Source: JAHEDH01 sp965364515 (lineage in GTDB: Bacteria > Actinomycetota > Acidimicrobiia > Spongiisociales > ZC4RG35). From it: 13,939 nucleotides of DNA. The stretch covers positions 1-13,939 of the forward strand of contig CBDTXZ010000069.1 of assembly GCA_965364515.1 (NCBI GenBank), given 5' to 3'. Both the position numbers and the translations under genes were made by a program. The notes beneath the pieces are model-generated. The model was not told the origin of the DNA. It did no database searches and saw nothing but the letters and a program-made list of their open reading frames with translations. Positions 7,217 to 13,737 of the stretch are shown one piece after another (position 1 is the first letter of the stretch; every line of letters begins with the position of its first letter).

Positions 7217-7589
7217 GTGAACTCGCCGCCGTGCTCGTCGTCGCCATCTTCGTCTTCGGTCATGCACTGATCTCACGGAGGATCGAGAACACACCGATCA
7301 CCGGCCCGATGGTCTTCGTCGCCGCCGGTGTTCTGTTGGGCAGTGTCGGTGTGCTCGATGAGGGTGTCACGATGGACTCGGTCGTCAGGGTCCTGGCTGG
7401 GTGACGGTGATCCTGCTGTTGTTCACCGATGCGATCCGGATCGACCTCAGCGTCCTCAGACGACAGCTTGCGATTCCGGGTCGGCTGCTGGGCGTCGGGC
7501 TGCCGCTCACGGTCGCGCTCGGAGGCGCGCTCGCCGTGCTGCTCTTCATGCCCGAGTCCGAGCCCGTCGACGAGATGCCCACCCGATGA
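7217..7589 (+). pseudogene. Broken Na+/H+ antiporter (NhaP / CPA1-type), frameshifted and truncated
   Basis: Two overlapping frames join into the N-terminus of a monovalent cation:proton antiporter. The first gives LAAVLVVAIFVFGHALISRR and then ITGPMVFVAAGVLLGSVG, and ends at a TGA at 7402-7404. The second, one base off, continues without loss: VTVILLLFTDAIRIDLSVLRR, then LPLTVALGGALAVLLF, ending at TGA 7587-7589. The join at about 7396-7403 (GCT GGG TGA) reads as the family-typical (L)AEVT if one base is restored, so a single-base deletion is the simplest explanation. Only about 120 of the usual 400 or more residues remain and the transport core is absent. The start is also unclear: GTG 7217 is one base out of frame with the rest, and GTG 7231 is the first in-frame start. 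It begins about 30 bases past fadJ, so it may once have been transcribed with that operon. Confidence 0.75.
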
Positions 7590-7706
7590 CGAGTGCTGCC
7601 GCCGGCGGTCCTCGCCTTCGATCGAGACGGGTTTCGGAGCGAACCCGTGCGCCTCACCTGGCGGCCGGCGACGTCGTCGTATTCCTGCCGCGCAATTTCC
7701 GACCAG

Positions 7707-7715
7707 TGGTATGGT
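7707..7715 (+). promoter_or_regulatory. Candidate extended -10 promoter of the small membrane-protein gene
   Basis: TGGTATGGT contains the extended -10 dinucleotide TG one base before TATGGT (four of six matches). No good -35 box lies at the standard distance. It is about 62 bases upstream of the ATG at 7778. Confidence 0.3.
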
Positions 7716-7777
7716 CGGAGCACGGAGCGCTTCGACCCATAGGTGACGGGGGCTCGGTCAACGGATTGGAGACACGC

Positions 7778-8140
7778 ATGAGCGGGGTCAAAGTTGCAGG
7801 ATCAGCCACACTCGAGATCAGGCGGCTCGAAGATGTGCGCGTGCTTCGTATCCGACGCCATCTCTTGACAGCCGCCTTCGCTGCAATCGGCGTGTTTCCC
7901 GCCCTGTTGTTCGTCGAGAACCTGGCGGGGCTCCTCGTGTTTGCCTTCCTCGTGTACAAAGTGCTCGACTCCCTGGCCAGGGCAGCCGACGCACGTTTCG
8001 GACCCGTTTGGGGACCGGCCTATCCCGAACCGAAGCGCACGGACTGGCTCGATCGATTGGCAGACCGCATCGTTCGCCGGTTCTCGATCGAACGACCCGG
8101 ACCGGACCGAGAGGACGGGCCCAGGGTCTACACCGTTTGA
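7778..8140 (+). CDS. Small membrane protein, unknown function (120 aa)
   Basis: No family recognised. A basic N-terminal segment (residues 1-28, with RRLEDVRVLRIRRH) precedes a hydrophobic stretch at about 29-64 that is long enough for one long or two short membrane helices with a turn near Glu47-Asn48. A cytoplasmic-looking charged tail follows (DWLDRLADRIVRRFSIERPG). By the positive-inside rule, the Arg-rich ends on both sides suggest a helical hairpin with both termini inside. I chose the ATG at 7778 because GGAG (7768-7771) sits six bases upstream; the same frame runs back to 7328 but is Arg-rich shadow across the antiporter relic. Its stop is two bases from the stop of the convergent FKBP gene. 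Confidence 0.65.
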   Translation: MSGVKVAGSATLEIRRLEDVRVLRIRRHLLTAAFAAIGVFPALLFVENLAGLLVFAFLVYKVLDSLARAADARFGPVWGPAYPEPKRTDWLDRLADRIVRRFSIERPGPDREDGPRVYTV

Positions 8141-8142
8141 GC

Positions 8143-8724
8143 TCACCTGTCGATCGAGACGAGTTCGATCTCGAAGGTCAGGGCTTCTCCTGCCAGCGGG
8201 TGGTTGGCGTCGATGGTCACGGTGTCGTCGGAGATCTCCAGCACGGTTGCCGGGAGCCCGTTGCTGAGGGTGACCTGGTCGCCCACGGAGAGGCCTTCCG
8301 GGGCGGAGTCGGCTGGGAACTCGATGATCGCCTCGTCGGTCCGTTCGCCGTAGGCGTCCTCAGGTTCGATGCGAACGGTGCGTGACTCCCCCACGGCGAG
8401 GCCACGGACGGCGTCATCGAACCCTGGGATCACCTGTCCTGATCCGACCACGAAGGTCAGTGGGTCCCGGTCTTCGGACGAATCGAATTCGCTGCCGTCG
8501 TCGAGCGTGCCGCGATAGTGGACTGCGACGGTGTCGCCGTCTCCGGCCGTTTGTCCGTCGGTTTCCGTCATGTCGTCCTCTTCGGTGGTCGTGGTGGTCG
8601 TGTCGGCTTCGATCGTGACGGTCGTCGTCACCGAGGTGGTCTCGGTTGCGACAGCGGGCTCGTCGTCAGACCCACACGCCGATAGAACGAGCACGAGAAC
8701 GAACAGTGCGCTGATCGATTTCAT
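8143..8724 (-). CDS. FKBP-type (SlyD-like) peptidyl-prolyl cis-trans isomerase, exported lipoprotein
   Basis: A 193-aa lipoprotein: signal peptide MKSISALFVLVLVL, lipobox LSAC with lipidated Cys17, then a Thr- and acid-rich tether (about 22-65), then the isomerase. The FKBP core is VAVHYRGTLDDGSEFDSS (66-83), GSGQVIPGFDDAVRGL (94-109) and PEDAYGE (121-127). The stretch 128-170 fits the insert-in-flap chaperone domain of SlyD, and ANHPLAGEALTFEIELV (173-189) is the SlyD-type closing strand. It should catalyse prolyl isomerisation and assist folding at the outer face of the membrane. I chose the ATG at 8722-8724 because it gives a clean lipoprotein signal; a TTG 10 codons upstream is possible, and neither has a strong Shine-Dalgarno. 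The His-rich metal-binding tail of E. coli SlyD is absent. Confidence 0.9.
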   Translation of the reverse strand: MKSISALFVLVLVLSACGSDDEPAVATETTSVTTTVTIEADTTTTTTEEDDMTETDGQTAGDGDTVAVHYRGTLDDGSEFDSSEDRDPLTFVVGSGQVIPGFDDAVRGLAVGESRTVRIEPEDAYGERTDEAIIEFPADSAPEGLSVGDQVTLSNGLPATVLEISDDTVTIDANHPLAGEALTFEIELVSIDR

Positions 8725-8847
8725 CCCGACGAGGTTACGGCCGCCCTCGGACAATCACTCATCGGCCGACCCGGCGGCACTGACGAATCGGATCTCGACC
8801 ACGAACCGACCTACGACCGACCACGCCCGAGGCGAGGCGCGTAGGGA

Positions 8848-8861
8848 CGATGTTCACATCG
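8848..8861. repeat. 14-bp inverted repeat between the FKBP and acyl-CoA oxidase genes
   Basis: CGATGT (8848-8853) and ACATCG (8856-8861) are exact reverse complements two bases apart. The repeat lies about 50 bases past the oxidase stop and about 125 bases upstream of the FKBP start, so it could be a regulator site for the lipoprotein gene. As an RNA hairpin the 2-base loop is too tight. A CCCG/CGGG hairpin at about 8895-8906 is nearer the oxidase stop but weak. Confidence 0.35.
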
Positions 8862-8911
8862 CCCGCGGCGCCATCACGGTGGAGGCGACAATGCACCCCG
8901 CAGGCGGGTCT

Positions 8912-11206
8912 TCACAGCGCAATCGGTGCCGCCAGGACTTCGTCGGGGACACCGAAGGCGTCGACCAGCCAGCGGGCGTCTTGGGCCAGAGCAGCGGATC
9001 GCTCCGTCACCTCCCTCCGGATTCCGGCCGCCATCGTCGACGTGAGCACGCCGTGCTGGAGGAACCACCCCAGGTCACGTTCGACCATGGTGAGACAGGC
9101 CAGTGTTCGGAGTTCGGCGATCGGTTCCGCCGCATCAGGCGCCTCCGCCTCCGCCCGAACGAATGCGTCGAGCACCAGACGTTCGACGTGGGCCCTCGCC
9201 GCCAGGATCACGTGGGGCTGTACCGATACGAACGCAGCCGACGGATCCATCCCCTCGTCGAGCCGCCGACGGATCCGGTCCGCAAGCGTCTCGATGACGT
9301 GGCTCTCACGGCGGCCCAGCAACCGTTCCTGGGTCTCGGGCCGGGCGAGATCTCCGTTGATGGAGCCCACCCGGGGGATGCTCTCGGCGACGGCGGCGCT
9401 CACCCGTGAGCGAAGGAACTCCGCCTTCCGCAGGAGCCCCATGCTCTCGAAGCTGCTTCGAAAGTCGGTGAGGAGTGACTTCGTCACCAACTGGGCGAGC
9501 ACGGTGTTGTCTCCCTCGAAGGTGGTGAAGACGTCTGCATCGGCTCGCAGTCCAACGATCCGATTCTCGACCAGATAGCCCTGACCGCCGCAGGCTTCCC
9601 GACATTCCTGCATCACATCGAGTGCGTGCCAGGTCCCGAATGCCTTGAGCCCTGCCGCTCGTGCCTCGAGCGCACGGTGCTCGGCTCCGCCGGCACTGCC
9701 ACCGGTCTCGAGCCGCACGTACTCCTCGGCGAGGTCGGCACATGCGAGGTGATAGCCCACGGTGATGGCGAGCCGGGGCACGAGGCGGCGTTGATGCGAC
9801 GGATAGTCGATGAGCGGCGTCTCACCGTCGGGCGAATCTCCGAATTGACGACGGCGGGTGGCGTAGCGGACCGCAATCGCAAGGGTGACTTCGGCTGTCG
9901 AGATCGCCGCCGAGGCGACGCTGACCCGTCCGCCGACCAGCGTGCCGAGCGTCGTGAAGAAGCGGCGAGCCGGGCTCGTGATCGAGCTCTCGTAACTCCC
10001 GTCGGGGTGGACGGTGGAGAATCGATCGAGCAACGCTTCCCGCGGGATCCGAACTCGGTCGAACCAGATGCGACCGTTGTCGACGCCGTTGAGCCCGCCC
10101 TTGGCGCCGTTGTCTTCGATCCGGATGCCGGGGAGCACCTCGCCGGACTCGGATCGCAGCGTGACGAGGAACGCATGGACGCCGTGTTCCAGGCCACCGG
10201 TCCGCAGCTGGGCGAACACGACGGCCATGCGGCCGTCCCGCGCTGCGTTCCCGATGTAGTCCTTGCGGGCCAGATCGTTCGGAGTCGTGATCTCGAACAC
10301 TTCGGTCTCGGGGAGATAGGTGGCGGTCGTGTCGATGTCGGCGACGTTCGACCCGTGGCCGGTTTCCGACATCGCGAAGCAGCCGAGCAGTTCCCCCGAG
10401 AGCGCACGAGGGAGGACCTCTCGATGGTGGCGCTCCGTGCCCAGGCGATAGACGGCCCCGGAGAACAGCCCGAACTGGACACCGAACTTGGTGAGGAGAC
10501 TCAGGTCGTGACGGGCGAGTTCGGTGAACGCTGCGACGAATCCACCGGGATCGTTCCCACCTCCAAGGGCGGCGGGATGGCCCAAGGCGCCAACCCCTTC
10601 GGCGGCCAGTGTCCGGGTCCAATCGAGGACTCGTCGGCGGTAGCCGTCTGTCGTGAGGTTGCCTGCCGGAGCAAAGTCGGGACGCGTCAGGATCTCTCTC
10701 ACGGTTGCGCGGGCGGCGGCATGCGGACCGTCCAGGAGGCCGGCGAACGAGTCGTAGTGGCTCGGTGCCGGGCCGGGCTCGGGCAGGGGTGCGAGCGTCG
10801 TCGGCTGGTCGGGCTCGCCGACGAAGCGCTTCGATGCTTCCTTGGTGAACTCACCGGCGGCGGCATCTGCCCGACCGAGCAACGAGGCGATCCCATCATC
10901 GATCGACCCGGCCAGCCGAAGTCCCAACTGGGACGGGCGCCGGTCGACGGCGATGTCGGGAGCCACCCGGCGGAGGTGGCTCTCGAGCTCGGCGAGGTCC
11001 TGGGCGCTCGGAGGTGAGGCGGGTTCGAGCCACGCCGAGATGGCCGCCTTCTCCCTCTGGGTCAGCCGCGCCAGGCTGACGAGCTCGGTCTCGAGCGCAT
11101 CGAGTTCCTCGGGCTCGAGTTCGCCGTCCAGCCAGGCCGAGTAGAGCAGCGGCAACATCGGAGCCAGCCGTTCAGAGTCGAGGACTGCTTCCAGGGGATT
11201 CTGCAT
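8912..11206 (-). CDS. Acyl-CoA oxidase / long acyl-CoA dehydrogenase with extra N-terminal domain
   Basis: FAD enzyme introducing the trans-2 double bond in acyl-CoA, the first step of beta-oxidation, feeding products to FadJ/FadI encoded nearby. Motifs of the acyl-CoA oxidase (ACOX) branch are clear: AMSETGHGSN (278-287), the substrate/FAD loop; HGVHAFLV in the middle beta domain; CGGQGY (539-544); and the catalytic base Glu564 in TFEGDNTVLAQL. The C-terminal ACOX helical domain is complete. Length is 764 aa, about 100 more than typical peroxisomal oxidases. The extra part is N-terminal: residues 1-60 form an acidic helical module (YSAWLDGELEPEELDALETE) recalling TerB/DUF533-like or EF-hand-type folds, followed by a linker to about 140. 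The start is firm, with AGGAGGT at 11211-11217 four bases before the ATG. Whether electrons pass to oxygen or to ETF cannot be read here. Confidence 0.9.
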   Translation of the reverse strand: MQNPLEAVLDSERLAPMLPLLYSAWLDGELEPEELDALETELVSLARLTQREKAAISAWLEPASPPSAQDLAELESHLRRVAPDIAVDRRPSQLGLRLAGSIDDGIASLLGRADAAAGEFTKEASKRFVGEPDQPTTLAPLPEPGPAPSHYDSFAGLLDGPHAAARATVREILTRPDFAPAGNLTTDGYRRRVLDWTRTLAAEGVGALGHPAALGGGNDPGGFVAAFTELARHDLSLLTKFGVQFGLFSGAVYRLGTERHHREVLPRALSGELLGCFAMSETGHGSNVADIDTTATYLPETEVFEITTPNDLARKDYIGNAARDGRMAVVFAQLRTGGLEHGVHAFLVTLRSESGEVLPGIRIEDNGAKGGLNGVDNGRIWFDRVRIPREALLDRFSTVHPDGSYESSITSPARRFFTTLGTLVGGRVSVASAAISTAEVTLAIAVRYATRRRQFGDSPDGETPLIDYPSHQRRLVPRLAITVGYHLACADLAEEYVRLETGGSAGGAEHRALEARAAGLKAFGTWHALDVMQECREACGGQGYLVENRIVGLRADADVFTTFEGDNTVLAQLVTKSLLTDFRSSFESMGLLRKAEFLRSRVSAAVAESIPRVGSINGDLARPETQERLLGRRESHVIETLADRIRRRLDEGMDPSAAFVSVQPHVILAARAHVERLVLDAFVRAEAEAPDAAEPIAELRTLACLTMVERDLGWFLQHGVLTSTMAAGIRREVTERSAALAQDARWLVDAFGVPDEVLAAPIAL

Positions 11207-11210
11207 CGCA

Positions 11211-11217
11211 ACCTCCT
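11211..11217 (-). promoter_or_regulatory. Strong Shine-Dalgarno of the acyl-CoA oxidase gene
   Basis: AGGAGGT read on the minus strand, four bases before the ATG at 11204-11206. It is the best ribosome site in the window. It fixes the start and shows that the unusual N-terminal domain is translated. Confidence 0.8.
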
Positions 11218-11249
11218 GCAGAGGAGCCTATTGACGGCGGGCCTCTACC

Positions 11250-11303
11250 AGTACCGAGCAGACCGTCGACACCACGGCGGCCGACACTCGAGGAACCGGT
11301 ACT
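11250..11303. repeat. Inverted repeat between regulator and acyl-CoA oxidase genes
   Basis: AGTACCG (11250-11256) and CGGTACT (11297-11303) are exact reverse complements 40 bases apart, and nine-base arms match with one mismatch. It fills the 106-bp gap between the ArsR stop and the oxidase start on the minus strand. It could be a looped operator of the oxidase or part of a terminator; a long-range hairpin with a 40-base loop is unlikely to be efficient. Confidence 0.35.
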
Positions 11304-11312
11304 AGGGCTGGC

Positions 11313-11870
11313 TCAGCGTTTTCGGTAGATGCCGCCCGATCGAGTCATGATGCCGGTGTCAACCATCGCCCGCCGGAAGTACGCCGAGTCGGGGTGGTGG
11401 CGTTTGACGATCTCGTTGACCTCCGTTTCCGGGTAGTCACGCTCGGGATCGAACTTGTTGGCGATCCATCGGACCAGGACCATGCGCTTCTTCTCGCTCG
11501 CTGGGATCTGGGTGATGGTCTCGCCGGCGATGAAGGTGGCGAGCACCTTCTGCTCCCAGACCTCGAGCGTGTCGTCGTCGGAGAACGCCGAGAGCCCCTT
11601 GTCGTCGGCGAGGCTCTTGCGAGCCTCGTCGAGACCGCTGGGAACGAACGAGTACATGCGTGTCGTGCCCCGCTGCTCGGCGCTCACGAGCCCGGCTCCG
11701 GCCAGGACCGAAAGGTGGTGTGACACCGTCGGCGGCTTCAGGTCCGTGAGCTCGGCGAGATCGGTCACCGAGGCCGGCTCGGTGCTGAGGTGAGCGAGCA
11801 TCCGGAGCCGGCTCTCGTCAGCGATCGCCTTGAAGATGTCGAGAATCGCATCGGTGTTCGTGGAAGTCAT
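11313..11870 (-). CDS. ArsR-family HTH regulator with C-terminal DUF2087 domain
   Basis: A 185-aa transcription factor. The winged helix-turn-helix spans about 5-80, with DIFKAIADESRLRMLAHL opening the ArsR fold and recognition helix KPPTVSHHLSVLAGAGLV (45-62). The wing is TRMYSF. The C-terminal part (about 125-184; KKRMVLVRWIANKFDPERDY, EVNEIVKRHHPDSAYFRRAMVDTG) is DUF2087, a small domain often attached to such regulators. The protein contains no cysteine, so thiol-based arsenic or metal sensing in the ArsR manner is excluded. I chose the ATG at 11868-11870 at the natural head of the HTH; the longer frame to 12008 is intergenic. Little Shine-Dalgarno is visible. It is divergent from ino1, with a dyad between, so repression of ino1 and itself is the simplest inference. 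The acyl-CoA oxidase gene follows downstream on the same strand, separated by 106 bp. Confidence 0.9.
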   Translation of the reverse strand: MTSTNTDAILDIFKAIADESRLRMLAHLSTEPASVTDLAELTDLKPPTVSHHLSVLAGAGLVSAEQRGTTRMYSFVPSGLDEARKSLADDKGLSAFSDDDTLEVWEQKVLATFIAGETITQIPASEKKRMVLVRWIANKFDPERDYPETEVNEIVKRHHPDSAYFRRAMVDTGIMTRSGGIYRKR

Positions 11871-11876
11871 CCGAAT

Positions 11877-11900
11877 ATCTTGACAGACGTCTATGTAGAT
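11877..11900. promoter_or_regulatory. Candidate operator: 24-bp imperfect dyad in the ArsR/ino1 divergent region
   Basis: ATCT (11877-11880) mirrors AGAT (11897-11900), and the centre AGACGTCT (11885-11892) is an exact palindrome; nine of twelve base pairs of the dyad match. It begins six bases upstream of the regulator ATG, so it would block that gene's start region. The dyad also contains TTGACA (11880-11885) facing ino1. A symmetrical site of about this length is what a dimeric ArsR winged-helix protein binds. Confidence 0.5.
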
Positions 11901-11914
11901 GAGCATCGAATTAT
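11880..11914 (+). promoter_or_regulatory. Possible overlapping promoters of ino1 and the regulator
   Basis: TTGACA at 11880-11885 is a perfect -35 box facing ino1, but no good -10 lies at 16-19 bases; AATTAT at 11909-11914 is 23 bases away. In the other direction GATAAT (minus strand, 11910-11915) is a five-of-six -10 for the regulator without a clear -35. Both readings would put the dyad at 11877-11900 inside or next to the promoter. Confidence 0.3.
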
Positions 11915-12035
11915 CGGCTGCCGGCGACCAGCAAGACGAAGCTGGGGGCCGAAAGCTGAAAGCGAGGGCGGCGACGCCGCCAGGCGGATCCACCACCGGT
12001 ACCATCACGGGACTCGGACAATCGCTGGAGCTTTC

Positions 12036-13358
12036 GTGTCTCAGACTTCCATCTCACCGGCGACGGGCCGGCTGGGAATCCTCACCCCTGGCATGGGCGC
12101 CGTCGCCACGACCCTGTACGCCGGAGTACTCGCCGCCAGGGCCGGCCAGGCCGCCCCGATCGGCTCCCTTACCCAGATGGGTCACATCCGGCTCGGCAAG
12201 CGGACGGAGAATCGCAACCCGCTCATCCGCGAGTTCGTCCCCCTTGCGGACCTCGACGACATCGTGTTCGGAGGCTGGGATCCATATTCCGACGACGCCT
12301 ACGCGGCCGCCATGCGCGCCGGTGTGCTCCGCCCCGAGCACATCGAGGGGGTCGGCGAGGAGATGCGGTCGATCACGCCGATGTCAGCGATCTTCTCACC
12401 GGACTGGGTGACCAGGCTCGAAGCCACCGACAATGTGGCATCCGATGCTCTGACCAAGTGGGAACAGGTGGAGAAAGTCGTCGAGGACATCGAGACGTTC
12501 CGCCAAGAGAACGACTGCGATCGGCTCTCGATGGTGTGGTGCGGCTCGACCGAGGCCTACCACGAACCCGTCGACATCCACCAGAGCCTCGATCTCTTCG
12601 AGGCGGCGCTCAAGGACAACGACCCCCGCATCGCCCCGTCACAGATCTACGCCTACGCCGCGCTCATCACCGGCACACCATTCGCCAACGGTGCGCCCAA
12701 CGTCACCATCGATTTCCCGGCGATGGTCGAGCTCGCGGCTCGAGAGGGTGTCCCGATCAGCGGCAAGGACTTCAAGACGGGCCAGACACTCATCAAGACG
12801 ATCGTCGCCCCCGGTCTGAAGGCCCGCATGCTGGGCATCAACGGCTGGTTCTCCACGAACATCCTGGGAAACCGGGACGGGGAGGTGCTGGATGCGCCGG
12901 AGAACTTCCGGTCCAAGGAAGTGAGCAAGCTGGGCGTGCTCGAGCAGATCCTCCAGCCCGAGGCATATCCCGAGCTCTACGGGGACATGTATCACAAGGT
13001 CCGCATCAACTACTACCCGCCCCGCGGCGATGACAAGGAGGGTTGGGACAACATCGACATCTTCGGCTGGCTCGGCTACAAGATGCAGATCAAGATCGAC
13101 TTCCTGTGCAAGGACTCCATCCTGGCCGCACCGCTGGTGCTCGACCTCGCTCTCTTCATGGATCTGGCGGCCAGGGCGGGGAGGTCCGGCATCCAGGAAT
13201 GGCTCTCCTTCTACTACAAGGCGCCACAGGCGGCACCCGGTCTCTACGCGGAGAACGACATCTTCATCCAGCTCAAGAAGCTCAAGAACAACCTGCGGGA
13301 CATGATGGGTGAAGAACTCATCACACACCTCGGAACCGAGTACTACGAGGAGGGCTGA
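12036..13358 (+). CDS. ino1: Inositol-3-phosphate synthase (myo-inositol-1-phosphate synthase)
   Basis: Converts glucose-6-phosphate to 1L-myo-inositol-3-phosphate with internal NAD+ cycling. In actinobacteria this is the entry to phosphatidylinositol and often mycothiol. The 440-aa product opens with the NAD-binding stretch GILTPGMGAVATTLYAG (14-30). It has the GKDFKTGQT motif (243-251), NILGNRDGEVLDAPENF (275-291) followed by the RSKEVSK segment, and KIDFLCKDSILAAPLVLDL (353-371), all hallmarks of the family. It is longer than the roughly 360-aa mycobacterial enzymes and shorter than the roughly 530-aa eukaryotic ones. I start at GTG 12036 because GGAG (12027-12030) sits five bases upstream and the protein begins just before the NAD motif; the frame runs back through the promoter to 11790 without support. 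It is divergent from the ArsR regulator and cotranscribed with the ACT-like gene. Confidence 0.93.
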   Translation: MSQTSISPATGRLGILTPGMGAVATTLYAGVLAARAGQAAPIGSLTQMGHIRLGKRTENRNPLIREFVPLADLDDIVFGGWDPYSDDAYAAAMRAGVLRPEHIEGVGEEMRSITPMSAIFSPDWVTRLEATDNVASDALTKWEQVEKVVEDIETFRQENDCDRLSMVWCGSTEAYHEPVDIHQSLDLFEAALKDNDPRIAPSQIYAYAALITGTPFANGAPNVTIDFPAMVELAAREGVPISGKDFKTGQTLIKTIVAPGLKARMLGINGWFSTNILGNRDGEVLDAPENFRSKEVSKLGVLEQILQPEAYPELYGDMYHKVRINYYPPRGDDKEGWDNIDIFGWLGYKMQIKIDFLCKDSILAAPLVLDLALFMDLAARAGRSGIQEWLSFYYKAPQAAPGLYAENDIFIQLKKLKNNLRDMMGEELITHLGTEYYEEG

Positions 13359-13362
13359 ACCG

Positions 13363-13737
13363 ATGATGGATGTCGTCGTGCTGCTGGACGGGAAGATCGG
13401 TCGGTCGGCCGAGTTGTTCGACCTGCTGGAGGAGGCCGGAATCGAGGTGAAGGCGTCCTGTGTCTTCCCACGACTCGGCGGCCGGGTTGCTCACATCGCC
13501 GTCGAGCACGAGGCCTATGACGCCGTCGAAGACCTTCTGTCCGATCGTCTCGGTGGGATCGCCGACCAGCGGCCGTGCATCGTCGTGCCGCCCGACTACC
13601 CGGGCGGCATGGGTGCGGTTGCTCGCAAGATCGCCGAGGCGCAGATCGTGATGAGCGTCTCGTACTACGGCGAGCATGGGGAACTCGTCCTGGCGACGAG
13701 CGACGGAGACAGAACCCGCGAGGTGCTCAGCCTCTGA
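13363..13737 (+). CDS. Small tandem-ACT-like domain protein (124 aa)
   Basis: The product looks like two ACT-type ligand-binding modules in a row. Module one, about 3-62: VVVLLDGKIGRSAELFDLLEEAGIEV, then RVAHIAVE and an amphipathic helix. Module two, about 71-122: CIVVPPDYPGGMGAVARKIAEAQI, then ELVLATSDGDRTREVL. The beta-alpha-beta pattern and the GG(M)GAVARKIAEA helix are those of stand-alone ACT proteins, which bind small molecules and regulate partner enzymes. Key residues differ from classical amino-acid ACT domains, so the ligand is unknown. It starts four bases after the ino1 stop (ATG 13363; ATG 13366 also possible), with GAGGAGGG upstream, so it is in one operon with ino1. A role in sensing inositol or regulating Ino1 is inference from position only. 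Its last 11 bases overlap the 3' end of the convergent dehydrogenase. Confidence 0.7.
   Translation: MMDVVVLLDGKIGRSAELFDLLEEAGIEVKASCVFPRLGGRVAHIAVEHEAYDAVEDLLSDRLGGIADQRPCIVVPPDYPGGMGAVARKIAEAQIVMSVSYYGEHGELVLATSDGDRTREVLSL

Noticed and set aside
9626..11017. Long plus-strand open frame of 463 codons
   Set aside because: It is the antisense shadow of the acyl-CoA oxidase gene, with no recognisable domain.
11790..12035. N-terminal extension of ino1 back to 11790
   Set aside because: The extra 82 residues cross the divergent promoter region and the regulator gene and have no family match. GTG 12036 has a good Shine-Dalgarno and starts right before the NAD motif.
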